From Tamarix chinensis (lineage: Eukaryota; Streptophyta; Magnoliopsida; Caryophyllales; Tamaricaceae), in assembly GCA_030549775.1 (NCBI GenBank), contig CM060171.1:139470859-139534858 (forward strand): DNA of 64,000 nucleotides, written 5' to 3'. Of the stretch, positions 46,488 through 58,697 are shown one piece after another. The notes under the pieces were generated by a model, which was given only the letters and a program-made list of their open reading frames with translations, made no database searches and was not told where the DNA came from. Each line of letters starts with the position of its first letter. The stretch's first letter is position 1. Position numbers and translations under genes: made by a program.

Positions 46488-49400
46488 TGTAATACTTTAA
46501 ATCTCAACAACCCTAATTCTTTCAGGATTTTTAAGGTTTTAAAATATATTATTTATTTTTACAAATTTTTTTCATCCTTTAAGATTTTAAAAACCCTAGT
46601 CACGTTTTTGAAATATTGTGTTATCATTTTTTTGACTTGTCTTATAGTTGTTTGAGTCCTGTGAGACTTTTCAGCCACTTCTAACTATAATACTTCTTTT
46701 AAACCATTATAATCTCTTGATATTTGAACTCTTTAACTTTTTATAAGTCTACTAGTTGTGTTTTAAATAATAAGAGAAATTATGACAAAAAAATTATGAT
46801 TCATATCTTGTTGTATTGTTATTCAAGTTTTAAACCCTGAATTATTAATATACTTATCATAAAACTATGAAACTTCAAGGACAAATATATTTTCATATTC
46901 CTAATATAAAAACTAATAAAAAAATATTTTAACTTTATTTTTATTATGATTATTATTCATTATTTTTAGGCATAAGTATTAATCAAAACTTACATTTCTA
47001 TATTTTGATATTATCCAACTTTTGTGAAACCTAATCTAAGCTTTTGGATTCTTTCAATATATAATATAAACCCTTTATCTATCCTAATTATCACCCAACA
47101 ATGAAAATTTTCATGACATATAATATCATGGGGAATATTATTTACTAACATATTTTTCCTACCTTATAAAATGTGTTAACTTAAATCTATGGTTTGCCCT
47201 TCCTTTCTACCCATGATACACCATTTTATTATTATATTTCAATTTTTAATTTTTTTCCTCCCCTAAATACACCTCCATTTTATAGATTATATGCTTGTAA
47301 TATTCCCCCGTCACAATCACAAAGTTCACCTCCACTTATCACCATCTTGCACCTCGCAATTCATCTCTTTAACCTCCCTCCATGGTACTCCATATTTAGC
47401 CTCTTTATCCCCTTAATTATTAAGGTTTATAAAATTTAATTAAATCCCTAAATTTCCCTCCATGACTCATCATATCAATCATAACTTTAGGTGCACAAAT
47501 CTTACACACAACTTAGCCATTTTGGGTTGTGGTTGGTGCAAAACTTGGCCACAACACCTACCCACTTCTCTCTTTATTATTCTCCTACGTGACATCCTAA
47601 AAATTTTATTTCCATTCTTATGTCACCCTTCCCTCCATTTAATATCCTTTTAATCTCTCCATCACCATCAACGACCTAAGTTCTTGAAATCTAACATATC
47701 CCTTTTACTTATCTTTCTCTTTTGTTATGATTCTTTATATTGTAATATCATGTTTTGAATTTTTTTTTCTATTTTTATCTTTAACCTAACTTCTAATAAG
47801 TGATAAAATATAGTTTTTTTGTGATAAATTATAGGATTTCATGCTTGATTGGGCATATTTATTATGTTGATTTTGTAAAATGAGTAATATGATGTATTTA
47901 ATTGTTGATATGATTTATATATCATTATAATAATTTATTTTAATATTTTTAATTGTTATAAGTTTTTATGTGAAGGATTCAACATAAAAATGATTAAGGA
48001 AATCATAAAATTGGTGTTTTTGAGACCACCAAATTTAAGGTAATCTGCGTGTAAACCCAATACAATTAGATATGTTTTTTTGTTTAAAATAAGATTCCTT
48101 ATGTAACATTATGGTTTCTAGTTTCTAACTCATCTTTTGGATCTCAAAAATTTTAAGTATGTGAAACACCATGACCAAAATCCCACAAGTGCGCAAAACT
48201 ATTAATTTTACCTATGTCTTAGCCTTTTGGATTTTGAGCATATAAATGTTATTTTTAGTTTAATCTAATGATTCCATGTTGTTTATTTTCATTTTTTAGC
48301 ATAAATTGAACATATGATATTTAGCCATTTATTATGACAATGGTTAAGATAAATTTTGCATATGTCATTTTTTCCTACGGTATTTCTATTTTGTTGAAAT
48401 TTTGTTGAATAAGTTTATATTTTCATGAACATAGGCAACCTGTTATTAACATTTCATTGAATATTTTTATATTTTTTCATTTTTCTTCTTGAAATTTTAA
48501 CTTGTTCATCACTAATCATGTCTTATTTATCCCTTAATTACCAAATTAGCCTTAAAATGACAAAATATTAAATATGTAAATAGTCAAAGTCATTTTTAAA
48601 CTAACCTTGACCATTGACTTTAACCTTTAACCATAAATAGTATTTTGTTTTTTGAAAAATGGCATACGACATTATTTTGTGACTTTAAACTCAAAATTAT
48701 CCTATAATTTGGCTCAAATAGCCCTAAAGTGGAATTTGTAAGTTATAAAATGTTTATTTTGGGATATCTTAACCAATAAGATTATAATATAGGTTTGGTT
48801 ATACCTATAAATACTTATATCTAAGTTCAGTTTCATCTGAAAATACTTATGAAAATTTTTATTGTAATCCTTTAACACTTGATATATGATATGTTATGTG
48901 AGTTGGGTGTTATCTATAAAACACAGTGTTATGTTTAGTGTCAACATATGGAACACTTGATATATTTTATAATTATCATTTCATTTTGGTTGTTAATTAT
49001 AGCATAATTATCATTGTATGTTGATTGTTAAACACTAAGGACTATCGATGTAGTTTGATGCGCACACTTCACTGAGTAAGGTTGATGTGGTATCCCCTTT
49101 GAAATCCTCTTAGATCTAGTTTCCATCAAGTAAACACCATTGTGTGTTAGTTATTAAATATAGCACAATCAATATCAAATGTTGGTTGTTAAACAATGAG
49201 GGCTATCAACATAGCTGATGTGTACACTAAGGTGGTTGTAATACACTAAGGTGGGTATGGTATCCCCTTTAAAAGCCTCTTAGATCTAGTGTCCATAAAA
49301 TAAATATCTTTTTATTTTGGTTGTTAAACACAACATAATGATTTTTTCTTGTTGGTCATTAAACATTGAGGGCTACCAGTCTACTCTGATGCACATTCTA

Positions 49401-50260
49401 AACTAAGCAAAGTGAGGGTGGTATCCCCTTTGAAAGCATCTTAGCTCCAGTATCCATCAAATAAATATCATTATGTGTTGGTTTTTAAATATAATATAAT
49501 TATCAATCCCATTTTATATTTAAAAATGGGAGTCTCTAGGGTTATAATTACTAGTACCGTATTGGTTGTTAAATATGAGAGTCTTCAAATTTATAAAGAT
49601 GGTTTATAGCATTACCTTTTTGAATTGTGTAACAAACTCTATATGTAATTTCTTAGGAGATTTTAGGTTATCTACACCGATCTACTCAAAAGTGATAGCA
49701 TGGGTGAATGTGTCGAATGGTACCATACTTTTGCATGAGTTATGTTCTAGGTGCTCATAGGAGTTAGGTTTTACTAGGTACTTAACCATACTCATGCCTT
49801 ACATGGTGTTGTGTCAATCCCAACACATCGAGGGAGCAATTAGCCTTATTTTTTAGGCAATCCATTCTTTTGAAGTCATATCTAAAGGAGCGACATTAGT
49901 CTATGCATATGCCACCTTCACTTATTTTCCTCCACTATTTCCTTATGCAAGATTTTTTACAACATTAGCCATAAAATTTAAATGTTTACCACCATTCTAT
50001 TTATGCTTGATCTCTCATTATAAAAGAGTTTCTCACACTCATATTAATTATTTAGTATATCCTATATCAGTATTGGGTCAAGTGTCAACCACACCTAATC
50101 CTCAAGGTATAAGATTAATTTTAACCTTGCACCTAACATTGATTTGGGAATGGTTATAGCTTCTCCATATTGGATGCAGCAATAACACTTTATATTTCCT
50201 ATTTTGTTTCTATAAAATATTTTCAAAAAATATATATATAGTGAAAATGGGGGTGATCTA
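46488..50260 (+). mobile_element. Giant TG..CA unit 6 (probable solo LTR), 3.8 kb
   Basis: The start TGTAATACTTTAAATC is a decayed TGTAACACCCC terminus, and the end GTGAAAATGGGGGTGATCTA is a decayed GTGAATTTTGGGGGTGTTACA. The flanks GTGAT (46483-46487) and GGGAT (50261-50265) differ at one base. Protease coding on the left resumes in frame on the right. The interior has a C/T-rich zone (47180-47680), AT-rich DNA and a repeat array (48960-49480), the same order as unit 3. It is the most diverged copy, hence probably the oldest. Confidence 0.68.
48960..49480. repeat. Tandem repeats of unit 6, ~110-180 bp
   Basis: Four imperfect copies each hold GTTGNTNATTAAACA, a GGGCTA(T/C)C phrase, a GATGCGCAC-like phrase and GGTATCCCCTTTGAAA. 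The GTATCCCCTTT markers are at about 49090, 49259 and 49421. They occupy the minisatellite position of the family. Confidence 0.6.
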
Positions 50261-51520
50261 GGGATTGATAGGAGAGTGCTAGAAGACATATGTCACACCC
50301 TTAGCTGGATTCATGGGAGACAACATAACAATCAAAGCATATTTTGATCTACCCCTAATGATAAAAGGATAATATATCCATAGGATGGTGAGATATGTGT
50401 TTACCATCATGGATTATCCCTCAATCTATATTACAATCCTTGAAAGACCAACCTTGGACAAGTTATAGGCTAGGATATTCAAAATAAGATTATTGATGAG
50501 AGATTCCAGTAGGAGATTGTTGGGGCTAGATGTAAGGAGACCAAACTCAAGTGAGGAAATGTTAGGATTTAGAAGTAAAGAAAAGACTAAAGGTGGCCCA
50601 AGCTTGGGAAATCCTGATGATAGAGGTTGTTGAACCACATTAAGACGCCTCTCAAGTGGAATTTTCCACTAAAGTAGAAGAAGTGTTCCTAGATAATGTC
50701 ACAACTCAAAAAGTAAGATGATGTTTTCTCTTGGTCAATGATAGAATTGGAATGAATTATAAGGTAAAATATGGATTATTAATTGGATATCATCCCAGGA
50801 TAGAAACCAATAAAGTAGAAGAAGAGGTCGATAAGCTCTAAGAAGTGCAAAGATATATAAAAAAAGATAGCAAAATTCTTGGAATCCGGATTTATTAGGG
50901 AAGTAAAAACACCTAGAATAGATTGCTAACCTTGTGTTGGTTAAAAAAACAATGGCAGGTGGAGAATGTATTGACTTTGTTGAGCTTAACTAAGAATGCC
51001 CAAAGGATGGATACCCCTATCAAGAATAGATAAGTTGATCGATTTAACTACATATCATGAATGTCTTAGCATTATGGATGCCTTTGATAGGGTATCATCA
51101 TACCTTTTTAGAAAAGGAAGATCAACTAAAGATAATTTCATAACATATGAGGGCATGTACTATTATAATGTTATGCCCTTTGGCTTGAATAATTTAGTGG
51201 CTACTTATCAAAGGCTCATCAACAAAGTCTAAAAAGATTAGATAGGTTAAAAGATTGAAGTGTATGTGGATAACATGATTGTGAAGGGTAAAGTGAAGAC
51301 TAATCACATAGCCAACATGAGAATAATCTTCTAAAAGCTTAGAGAGCACATGACTAAACTCAACCCTACCAAGTGTGCCTTCGAGATAAGGGTAAAACAT
51401 TCCTCAATTTCATGGTGTCCAGAAATGGAGTAGATGTGAATAAAAATAAAGTATTGTTTATCATGAACATACAACCCTTGACCAACAAGGTTGACCTATT
51501 GAAGCTCATAGGAAAGTTGG
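50261..51520 (+). pseudogene. Tat/Ogre-like protease end and reverse transcriptase
   Basis: TPLAGFMGDNITIKA and a degenerate ILERPTLDKL (50285-50465) match the block after the protease in Tat elements. The RT core follows: LVKKTMAGGECIDFVELN (50937-50990), CPKDGYPYQE, the LSIMDAFD block, YYNVMPFGLNN (about 51160-51195), the catalytic site as YVDNM (about 51263-51277) and LNPTKCAFEI (about 51360). The second catalytic aspartate of YVDD is asparagine. Coding ends abruptly at 51520, where unit 4 is inserted. Confidence 0.85.
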
Positions 51521-54500
51521 TGTAACACCCCAAAATTTTATAACCCTTGTTTTCAAGCATTTGAATTTGTATTCAAAACCTAACTCTTACCCCTTAGCTT
51601 AATTATTTTTGTTAACAATGATTAGTAAACTATATAAATTCTTAAATAAATTTATCCCAATTATTTTTATCTTTCACATTTATTATTAAACCTACCCTAA
51701 ACCAATTAATTTTTCCCTAGTTTATTATTCCAAACCAGGTATTCGAACCTTGGATAAATTAATTTTAACCTAATTCCCAAATCATAAATCTAAACCTAAT
51801 TCTATTTATAACTTGGACTTTCCTTTTCTTTTCCCTCTTTCTCTATCCCTTTCCCTTTCTTATTTCCTTTTTCTTTTTTATTTTCCTCCTCACCTGTCCT
51901 GATCCTCCTCACCCATTTTCCTCTTCAATTGTCCTAATTGTCTTTCTGCATCGCCTTCCCTTTCCCTTCCCAGCTCCTACACCCTACAACCATTACCTCT
52001 GCCTTATCTCTACATGCCCAACCTCATACCAACCTACACCCTTCCCCCACACCAGCCACGCCCCTACACCCATGCCTCGTATCCCACGAGAAAACACTAC
52101 CCTAACCTCAAGCTTGTGTCCATCTGTATATACTTATCCAATTCTTTTATTCTCCTCCTCTTCCATTCATTTTCAATCAAAAATCCCAACCACCCCAATT
52201 TTCTCCTTCGTATTCCTTTCCCCAGCTATGTATGGCTTCGTTGACCACTAGCACCACCATAGTTCACCATCCACCATCACCACCCAACTCATTTCCTTTC
52301 TTCTCCTTCCTCCTCTCCTCTTCTTCTTCATTTTCCTCTACCCTCGCATGACTTGCCTCATTCCATTCTCCTTCTTCTTCCTCCTAGATTTTTTTCTAGT
52401 TATGTGCATCACATAGTTGTGCACTAATCCATGCACAAACATGCGAGCCCTCATAAACTCATGCCATTTGCCTGACACCACCACCCAACTTCCATTCCTC
52501 CTTCTTATCTTGGTCCATTCATCTAGTGAAACCAATAATTCAATTTTGTCCCTTTCCTAGTGCATATCTCATAGTCATCATCCACTGTTCTCCATCGTAA
52601 AAAAAAATAAAAATAAAAAAACCATCATTCTTCACTACTACCGATGCCTCTTGCCCAGCAGCGTCGCTCATTAACGATGCCCCTCCCTTGCAGTGTGACC
52701 TCCTCATGCACCCCTTCCCCCTATGTCAACTCTCCATATTTCCACCTCCTCTAAAGCATGATTTGCCCACGCATCCCTAATGCATGTTGCTACCTCCTTC
52801 TTCACCACGTACTCTTTCCCCTATGTGCCATCTCCAGCCTTCCACCTACCTTCATCCCAGCCTTCACCACCTGAGCACCCTCCCTCTTCCCATAGCAATT
52901 ACTAGCTCCGTCCCAATATACTCTCCTCCTAGTGGTGTTATTCATCTTAGCTCCATAGTATCCATCACCGCCACCATCCACCATTTCACTACCATCATCC
53001 ATCCTCTCCTCTACCAGCCACTCCTCCTTATATACATGGACTCATGTTGTCTGCCCATGCAACGTGATTTTGCCCTTTTTTCTCCTTTTGTGGAATTGAG
53101 GTTATTTTGATAATTTTAATTGATAAATATCTTAATATAAAATGCAATTTTATGGGTTAGATATTAATATGGTTCATGTTGGCATTATGTTTAGGTAAAA
53201 GATATTGATTTGTGGAGCCTGATGATTTTTAGTAGGTTACTTGTATTTTATGTTTTTTGCTAGAAATTAGTCAATCCTTATACTTCACTAAAATTTTTGA
53301 CATCATATGATATCACATTAGGATTTTAATGTATAAATTGTATTAATCATGTTTATTATATTGTAATCACTGTACCCTACTAAAATGTTAAATATTGCAT
53401 GAATGCACATTAGGATTTTGATGTATAATTGTATTAAACATGTTTGTTACATTGTAATTATTTTTCTAATAATGTTAGTACATAATTTGGTAAAGTGTGG
53501 CATGTTAACTTATATAAATTATTATGTGTGTTTAATGCCAAAAATAATTATGTATGTCATGTATGTTCAATATGATATGTTGAGCATGATTAGGTATATT
53601 TTTAGTACTATTATTATTATTGGGTGCCCTAGGGAAAATTTGGTATTTTTAAGTTTATCATGATATTTATTCCGATAATAATGCCTAATATGTATTATTT
53701 ATTATTAAGTATAGAGGTATGTAATTTGAGGTTTATAAAATCATGTTTTCACATAACTATTATTATTGTGTGCCCTAGATAATTTTATCTTGTTAAGTGT
53801 ATCATGATATATATTTCGATAAGCATGCCTAATATGTATCCTTTATTCTAGAGTATGGAAGTATGTGGTTTAATGTTTTAGATACACATGTTAGAGTTTT
53901 ACGTGCTAAATTATGTGTAAAGGTAAAATGGTAATTTATTGTATATGATAATTTACTAGTATGCTAAAATATTTAATTTAGTGCATTTTATCCTTTGCAT
54001 GACAAATCATTAAGTAAAATGGAATTGGTATTTAAAATGGATGATAATGTAGTAATTATGGTGTCAAGGGAGTTTTGGTCATTTTTGGGTCAATGATCCT
54101 AAATGTGAATAATTGAACCTAGGATGGCCTTAGTAGATTTTTTAGTTGACTTTAGTGCTGCCCTTGTTTATGGTTATCCCGAATAATTGAAAAAGAGCAA
54201 TAAATTGTTAAGTATAGAAATTTAACCTATTTGTGCATTATGTAATTTCATGGTCACCTTAATAAAATTCTAGTATTTAAAGTGAAAGACTTCGAGATCG
54301 GAAATGGTGGCTTTTTAGGGATCACTACCCTAAAGACATGGTTTACACAATGTTGGTTATGGAGTTTTGTCGGTGTGCCTTAGTGCCCCAAGTAGGCCAT
54401 TTATCTTACTCTATTTAGCTCTAAAGACTTATAGAGGGTATATATATACTTATGAATTAGGTATCCTTGTTGGTAGAGTACTATGCTACCTTTATGTTCC

Positions 54501-55369
54501 AATACAACCAAGATACCTTAGTGCCTTTGAGTTGATAGTTAGTAGGATATTATATTGCCTTTGTGTGCTGGTATGACCAGAGTACCTTAGTATCTCTAGG
54601 TTGATATGATATCCCCTTAAGTAAATTAAAAATAGAAATAATTATTTTTTGTTCTAAATGATCATTGGATTGGTTTTATAGTAGCCTTTGTACCTACTTG
54701 TGGTTTGGTAGTAGACTTTATGACTACTTGTGGTTTGGAAGTAGCATTTGTGCCTACTTGTAGTTCAATAGTACATTTGTGCCTATTTGTGGTTCAATAG
54801 TAGCATTTGTGTCTACCTATGGTCAGTAGTTACCTTTGAACCCTACTTATGGTGTTATGAAATTTATTGGTATTCATGTTGAGATACGAGATACCTCGTG
54901 AATGTTATGATCATTGGATTGAGATTGGTTCTAATCATCACTTCATAGAGAATTCATTGGATGCTTGATTGGCAAGTTTTATTATGTTCTTAATGAATAG
55001 GCATGAACAGTATGTGGCTTTGGTGAAAATAATTTATTTGATATGATTATCGTATTTTGGTCATCACATGTATATTTTAATATTTTATATCATGTTCTAC
55101 TATATGTGTTTCATGTAGGTTGGTCATGTTTGTTTTGTATAATGTGTTACTTAGTATCATTATACTGATGGGTTTGGTTTCATGGACAATGGTATTTGCA
55201 AGCATGCTTGTAAGATCAATTGAAGGTTAATATTTTGGGTTGAGAGTTATGACTATTTGGTGTCTTATCTGGTATCTTTTGATCCGAATATTCTTAGACT
55301 CTTAAATCCTTCTGTATTTTCTCTCATTTGAATTATGTAACCATTGACCTACTATTTTATCATCATGAA
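51521..55369 (+). mobile_element. Giant-unit family member 4, truncated right end
   Basis: The start TGTAACACCCCAAAATTTTA interrupts gypsy RT. It has a C/T-rich tract (51830-53100), an AT-rich middle and an array of (T/C)ACTTGTGGTTNNGTAGTA-type units (54670-54850). A TTACTTAGTATCATTATACT block near 55150 matches the terminal region of unit 3. The last ~250 bp expected for the family are missing: unit 5 begins in opposite orientation at 55370. No right-hand target duplication is found. Confidence 0.75.
54670..54850. repeat. Minisatellite of unit 4, ~40 bp
   Basis: Five or six units of GTAGCNTTTGTGCCTACTTG plus TGGTT(T/C). The inverted counterpart is at 56200-56440. Confidence 0.8.
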
Positions 55370-56199
55370 TGTAACCTCCAAATTTACAAACTAAAAAAAT
55401 TTGGTTTAAGTAATTAATTGCATAAGCTAAAACAATAAAACTTGGGGTGTTGCTGCCATACTTGGTACAAGTCCGATTTCCTCTACTATTCGCATACCAA
55501 GTGCTAAGGCCAGAATATTTTTATACTTATATTAATAACACATTTATAAAATCAATGTAGAGAAAGTCAAATTAGATTTAATACAAATTCAATTAGGATC
55601 AACTATCAGTGGTTACAAAATTCAGTGAAAAGAATATATATGAGTATAAGAGTACAAAATCATCTAGATCAAAAGATATTAGGCAAAACACCAAATAGGC
55701 CTACTCTTAACCCAAGTACTAGCTTTATCTAATCTCATATGTTAACTTGCAAAGGCTACTACTCATTGAATAAGTAGGGACACATAAAAAGGAATCCTTT
55801 AGTACACCAGTAGTAAGCAACCCATTATACAAAACTAATATGAAATGCCTACATGGAGCACATAAAAGAAATTACAACAACATATGGTATAAAAATTAAA
55901 ATATTCATACAATGATAGAAATAAGATAACCATATCAAATACAAAATAACAACAAAGCTACATACTACTCATACTCTTTCATTTAGAACATAATAAAACT
56001 TACCAACCAAGCTTAAAAGATATGTTATTTGAAATAATGATTAGAATCAATCTTAACACAACAACCATAACCTTCACGGTATATATCATATCTCAATATC
56101 AAACTAATAATATCCATAATACCACAGGTTGATCTCAAAGGCACAATACCAATAAAATCCATAACATCATATGTAGAGCTCAAAGGCAGAATGCCAAAC

Positions 56200-56445
56200 A
56201 CAGGTAGGCATGAAGTCTACTACTAAACCACAAGTAAGCATAGAGGATACTCCCAAACCATTAGGTAAGCACGAAAGCTGCTACAGAACTATAAGTAGGT
56301 ACAAAGGGTACTATCGAACCACTAATAGGAACAAAGGCTCCTACTGAACCATAAGTAGGCACAAAGGCTACTACTAAACCACAAGTAAACATGAAAGCTG
56401 ATACCAAACCACAGGTAGGTACAAAGGCTACTACCGACCAATTCA
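56200..56445. repeat. Minisatellite of unit 5
   Basis: Units of CTACTNAACCACAAGTAGGCA with GCACAAAGG phrases, about six copies. It is the reverse of the unit 4 array at 54670-54850. Confidence 0.8.
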
Positions 56446-57724
56446 ATAACCATTTCAATCGAATAATAATAATTTTGATCTAATAATATTCATTTCAGTT
56501 TTTATTTACTCGAGTGGAGATAATATCGAACCTAGAGACCCTAAGATACTTTAGTCATATCAGTGAACCAAGGTAATACAGTATCCTATCGACTATCAAC
56601 CCAAGGGCATTAAGGGACCCTAGTCGCACTGGCGCACAAAGGTAGCACATTACCTTACCGATAAGGACACATAATCCACAAGTATGTATACACTCTATAA
56701 GTCTATAGAGATAAATAGAGTGAGATATAGGGCCTGGTTGGGGAATTAAAGCATACTAGAAAAAAATCCATAACCAACTATGGGATAAACCCAATTTTTA
56801 AGGTAGCGAGCCCTAAAGATCCACCATTCCCAATAGGTCTTTCACTTTAAGTATTATTATTTTATTAAGCTAACCATGAAATCACATATTAATCACATGT
56901 AACCAATTTTCATACATTTTAACTAATTTCCAAACTTCTAAGACAACCATAATCTATTTCAATATCAAGGTAAATAATTAAAAATATACTAAGTCCATCC
57001 TATGCTCCATTATTCACACGTAGGCATTTAGGCTAAAAATAACCAAAATACCCCTAAGGTGAAAATATCCACATTATCATCCATTTTAAATGCTAATTCC
57101 ATTTTATTTATTAACCAATCAAGAAAATGCTAAAATAAAATAATTAAATTATTTGAGGAAATGGGGCATGGGCAGGGGGGATGGAAAAGAAACCGAGACA
57201 TAGAGAAGAAAGGTAGGCAAGGCTCAAGGAAGGGGTGTGTGATGCTAGTCAATAGTTTCAATAGGGATGTAAAAGGGGTTGTGGCAAGGAAGAGGAAAAT
57301 TTGAGGGATGGTGGTTCTGGGGTGATGGTAGAGGAGACAAAGGTGGTTGGGTGGTGGTGGTGGTGGTTGGTGAGGCAGGAAGGGCAGAAATAGCATAGGT
57401 AACAGAGGCAGGGTGAGGTGGTGGTGTGTCACATGTAGATAGAGGAAAAAGATGGTCGAGGGTAGCGCAAGGAAGGGAGCTAAGGTCGTGCGGTGGCTGT
57501 AGTGAAGAGGAGGTTGAAAGGGGCATAATGGGCATGGGCAGCGGTGATGAGTCACGTGTTGAATGGCAGAGTGTTGTTTGCTAGCTTGGTTGCAAAAAAG
57601 CATGTGTGGTGGTGAGGTAGGAAGGGCATAGTAGGGTTGTGGTGAGGGAAAAGAAAAATAGAGGTAGGGGAAGGTGACAGAGGGCAAGGCTTGACGAGAG
57701 GAGGGAAAGAAGGATAAGAAGGAT

Positions 57725-57747
57725 GTGGTGTGTGTGTGTGTGTGTGC
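57725..57747. repeat. (GT)n microsatellite
   Basis: About eleven GT units inside the purine-rich tract. Confidence 0.85.
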
Positions 57748-58425
57748 ATACATGCACATAGTTGGGGGTGAAGGGGATGGAAATTGATAGGAAGGTTGGG
57801 GGATTAGGTGTGGCAAGGGGAAAGTGAGGACAAGAAAAATGGTGGGATTGGTGGCGCAGGGTTGTCGGGCAAGGAGGTTGTAGGTATGTAGGGGTGGTTG
57901 GTGTGGGAGCCATGAATGGAAGGAAAAGGAGGCATGTGAGGGGGAATGGCAGGGATGGTTTGGGCTTGAAGAGGAAAGGAGGATAGGAGGGGTGTAGGGG
58001 AATGGTGGGGACGTGTTATAGAGGGGTCATTAGTGCTTGGAACGGGGTGTGGGTGGTGTAAAAGGGGGTGTGTTTGGGTGTTCTGAGTGCATGAAGAAGA
58101 AGAAAAGAAGGAAGGTGAGATGGGTTGAGCTAGGTAGGATGGGGGAGAAGAGAATAGAGAGGTGGGTTGGGCTTGAGCAAGCTAACAAAGGAAAAGAAAA
58201 AAAATAAGAAAGTCGGGTTTCTAGGTTGAGTGCAGGGGAAGAAAAAGAAAGGAGAAGATAAAGGAAATGTAAAAGAAAGAAAAGGGAAAAAGATGGTAAA
58301 TTTAGGGTTAGAATTAGATGTAGGCTAAATTTAGGTTTAGGATATTATTAATTTATCTAAATTTAAGATATCAAATTATCATAAATAAATAAGGGAATTT
58401 TTTTTATCAATTTAGGGTTCTACCA

Positions 58426-58697
58426 TGTGAGATATTCAGAGAATATCAAATACGAGAAAAAAAATTAGAGAAGAAAAACTAATGGAAAAGTCCTTATTGA
58501 TCACATAATATTATAGTTACAATTGCGTATATATAAGTATTGAATTTGATTGGTTCTAATATTCTATCTCAAAAGTATGATAACTAATTTACCATATCTA
58601 GGAAAGGAGAAATAACAATATACAACCTAAGCCTATGAATAATGAGAGACTATGATTACTTGATAACACTTGATCAGTTTTTGGATATTTTCTTTTA
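58426..58697 (-). repeat. Solo copia LTR-like sequence, related to copia 2
   Basis: The start TGTGAGATATTCAGAGAATA matches the copia 2 LTR start in pattern. Shared phrases follow in the same order: a TATCTCA(A/T)AAG phrase, AACTAAT, CATATCTAGGAAA, ATA(T/C)ACAACCTAAG. It ends near TTTTCTTTTA. No polypurine tract, primer site or convincing target duplication (TACCA on the left, GAGCC on the right) was seen, so it is a diverged solo LTR or fragment. Confidence 0.6.

Larger units (their letters stand above)
55370..58425 (-). mobile_element. Giant-unit family member 5, inverted against unit 4
   Basis: The start TGTAACCTCCAAATTTACAA corresponds to the TGTAACACCCCCAAAATTCA end of unit 1. GGTACAAGTCCG..ACCAAGTGCTAAGG (55466-55510) matches unit 1 near 14100-14150. 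It continues with an inverted minisatellite (56200-56440) and a purine-rich tract (57150-58290), then an AT-rich end cut short near 58425. Units 4 and 5 lie end to end in opposite orientation, forming a large imperfect palindrome. The 57130-57816 minus-strand frame is a product of the purine tract. Confidence 0.75.

Noticed and set aside
57130..57913. Minus-strand frames up to 228 codons
   Set aside because: They read the pyrimidine-rich strand of the unit 5 tract; same composition artefact, with P/H/L-rich products.
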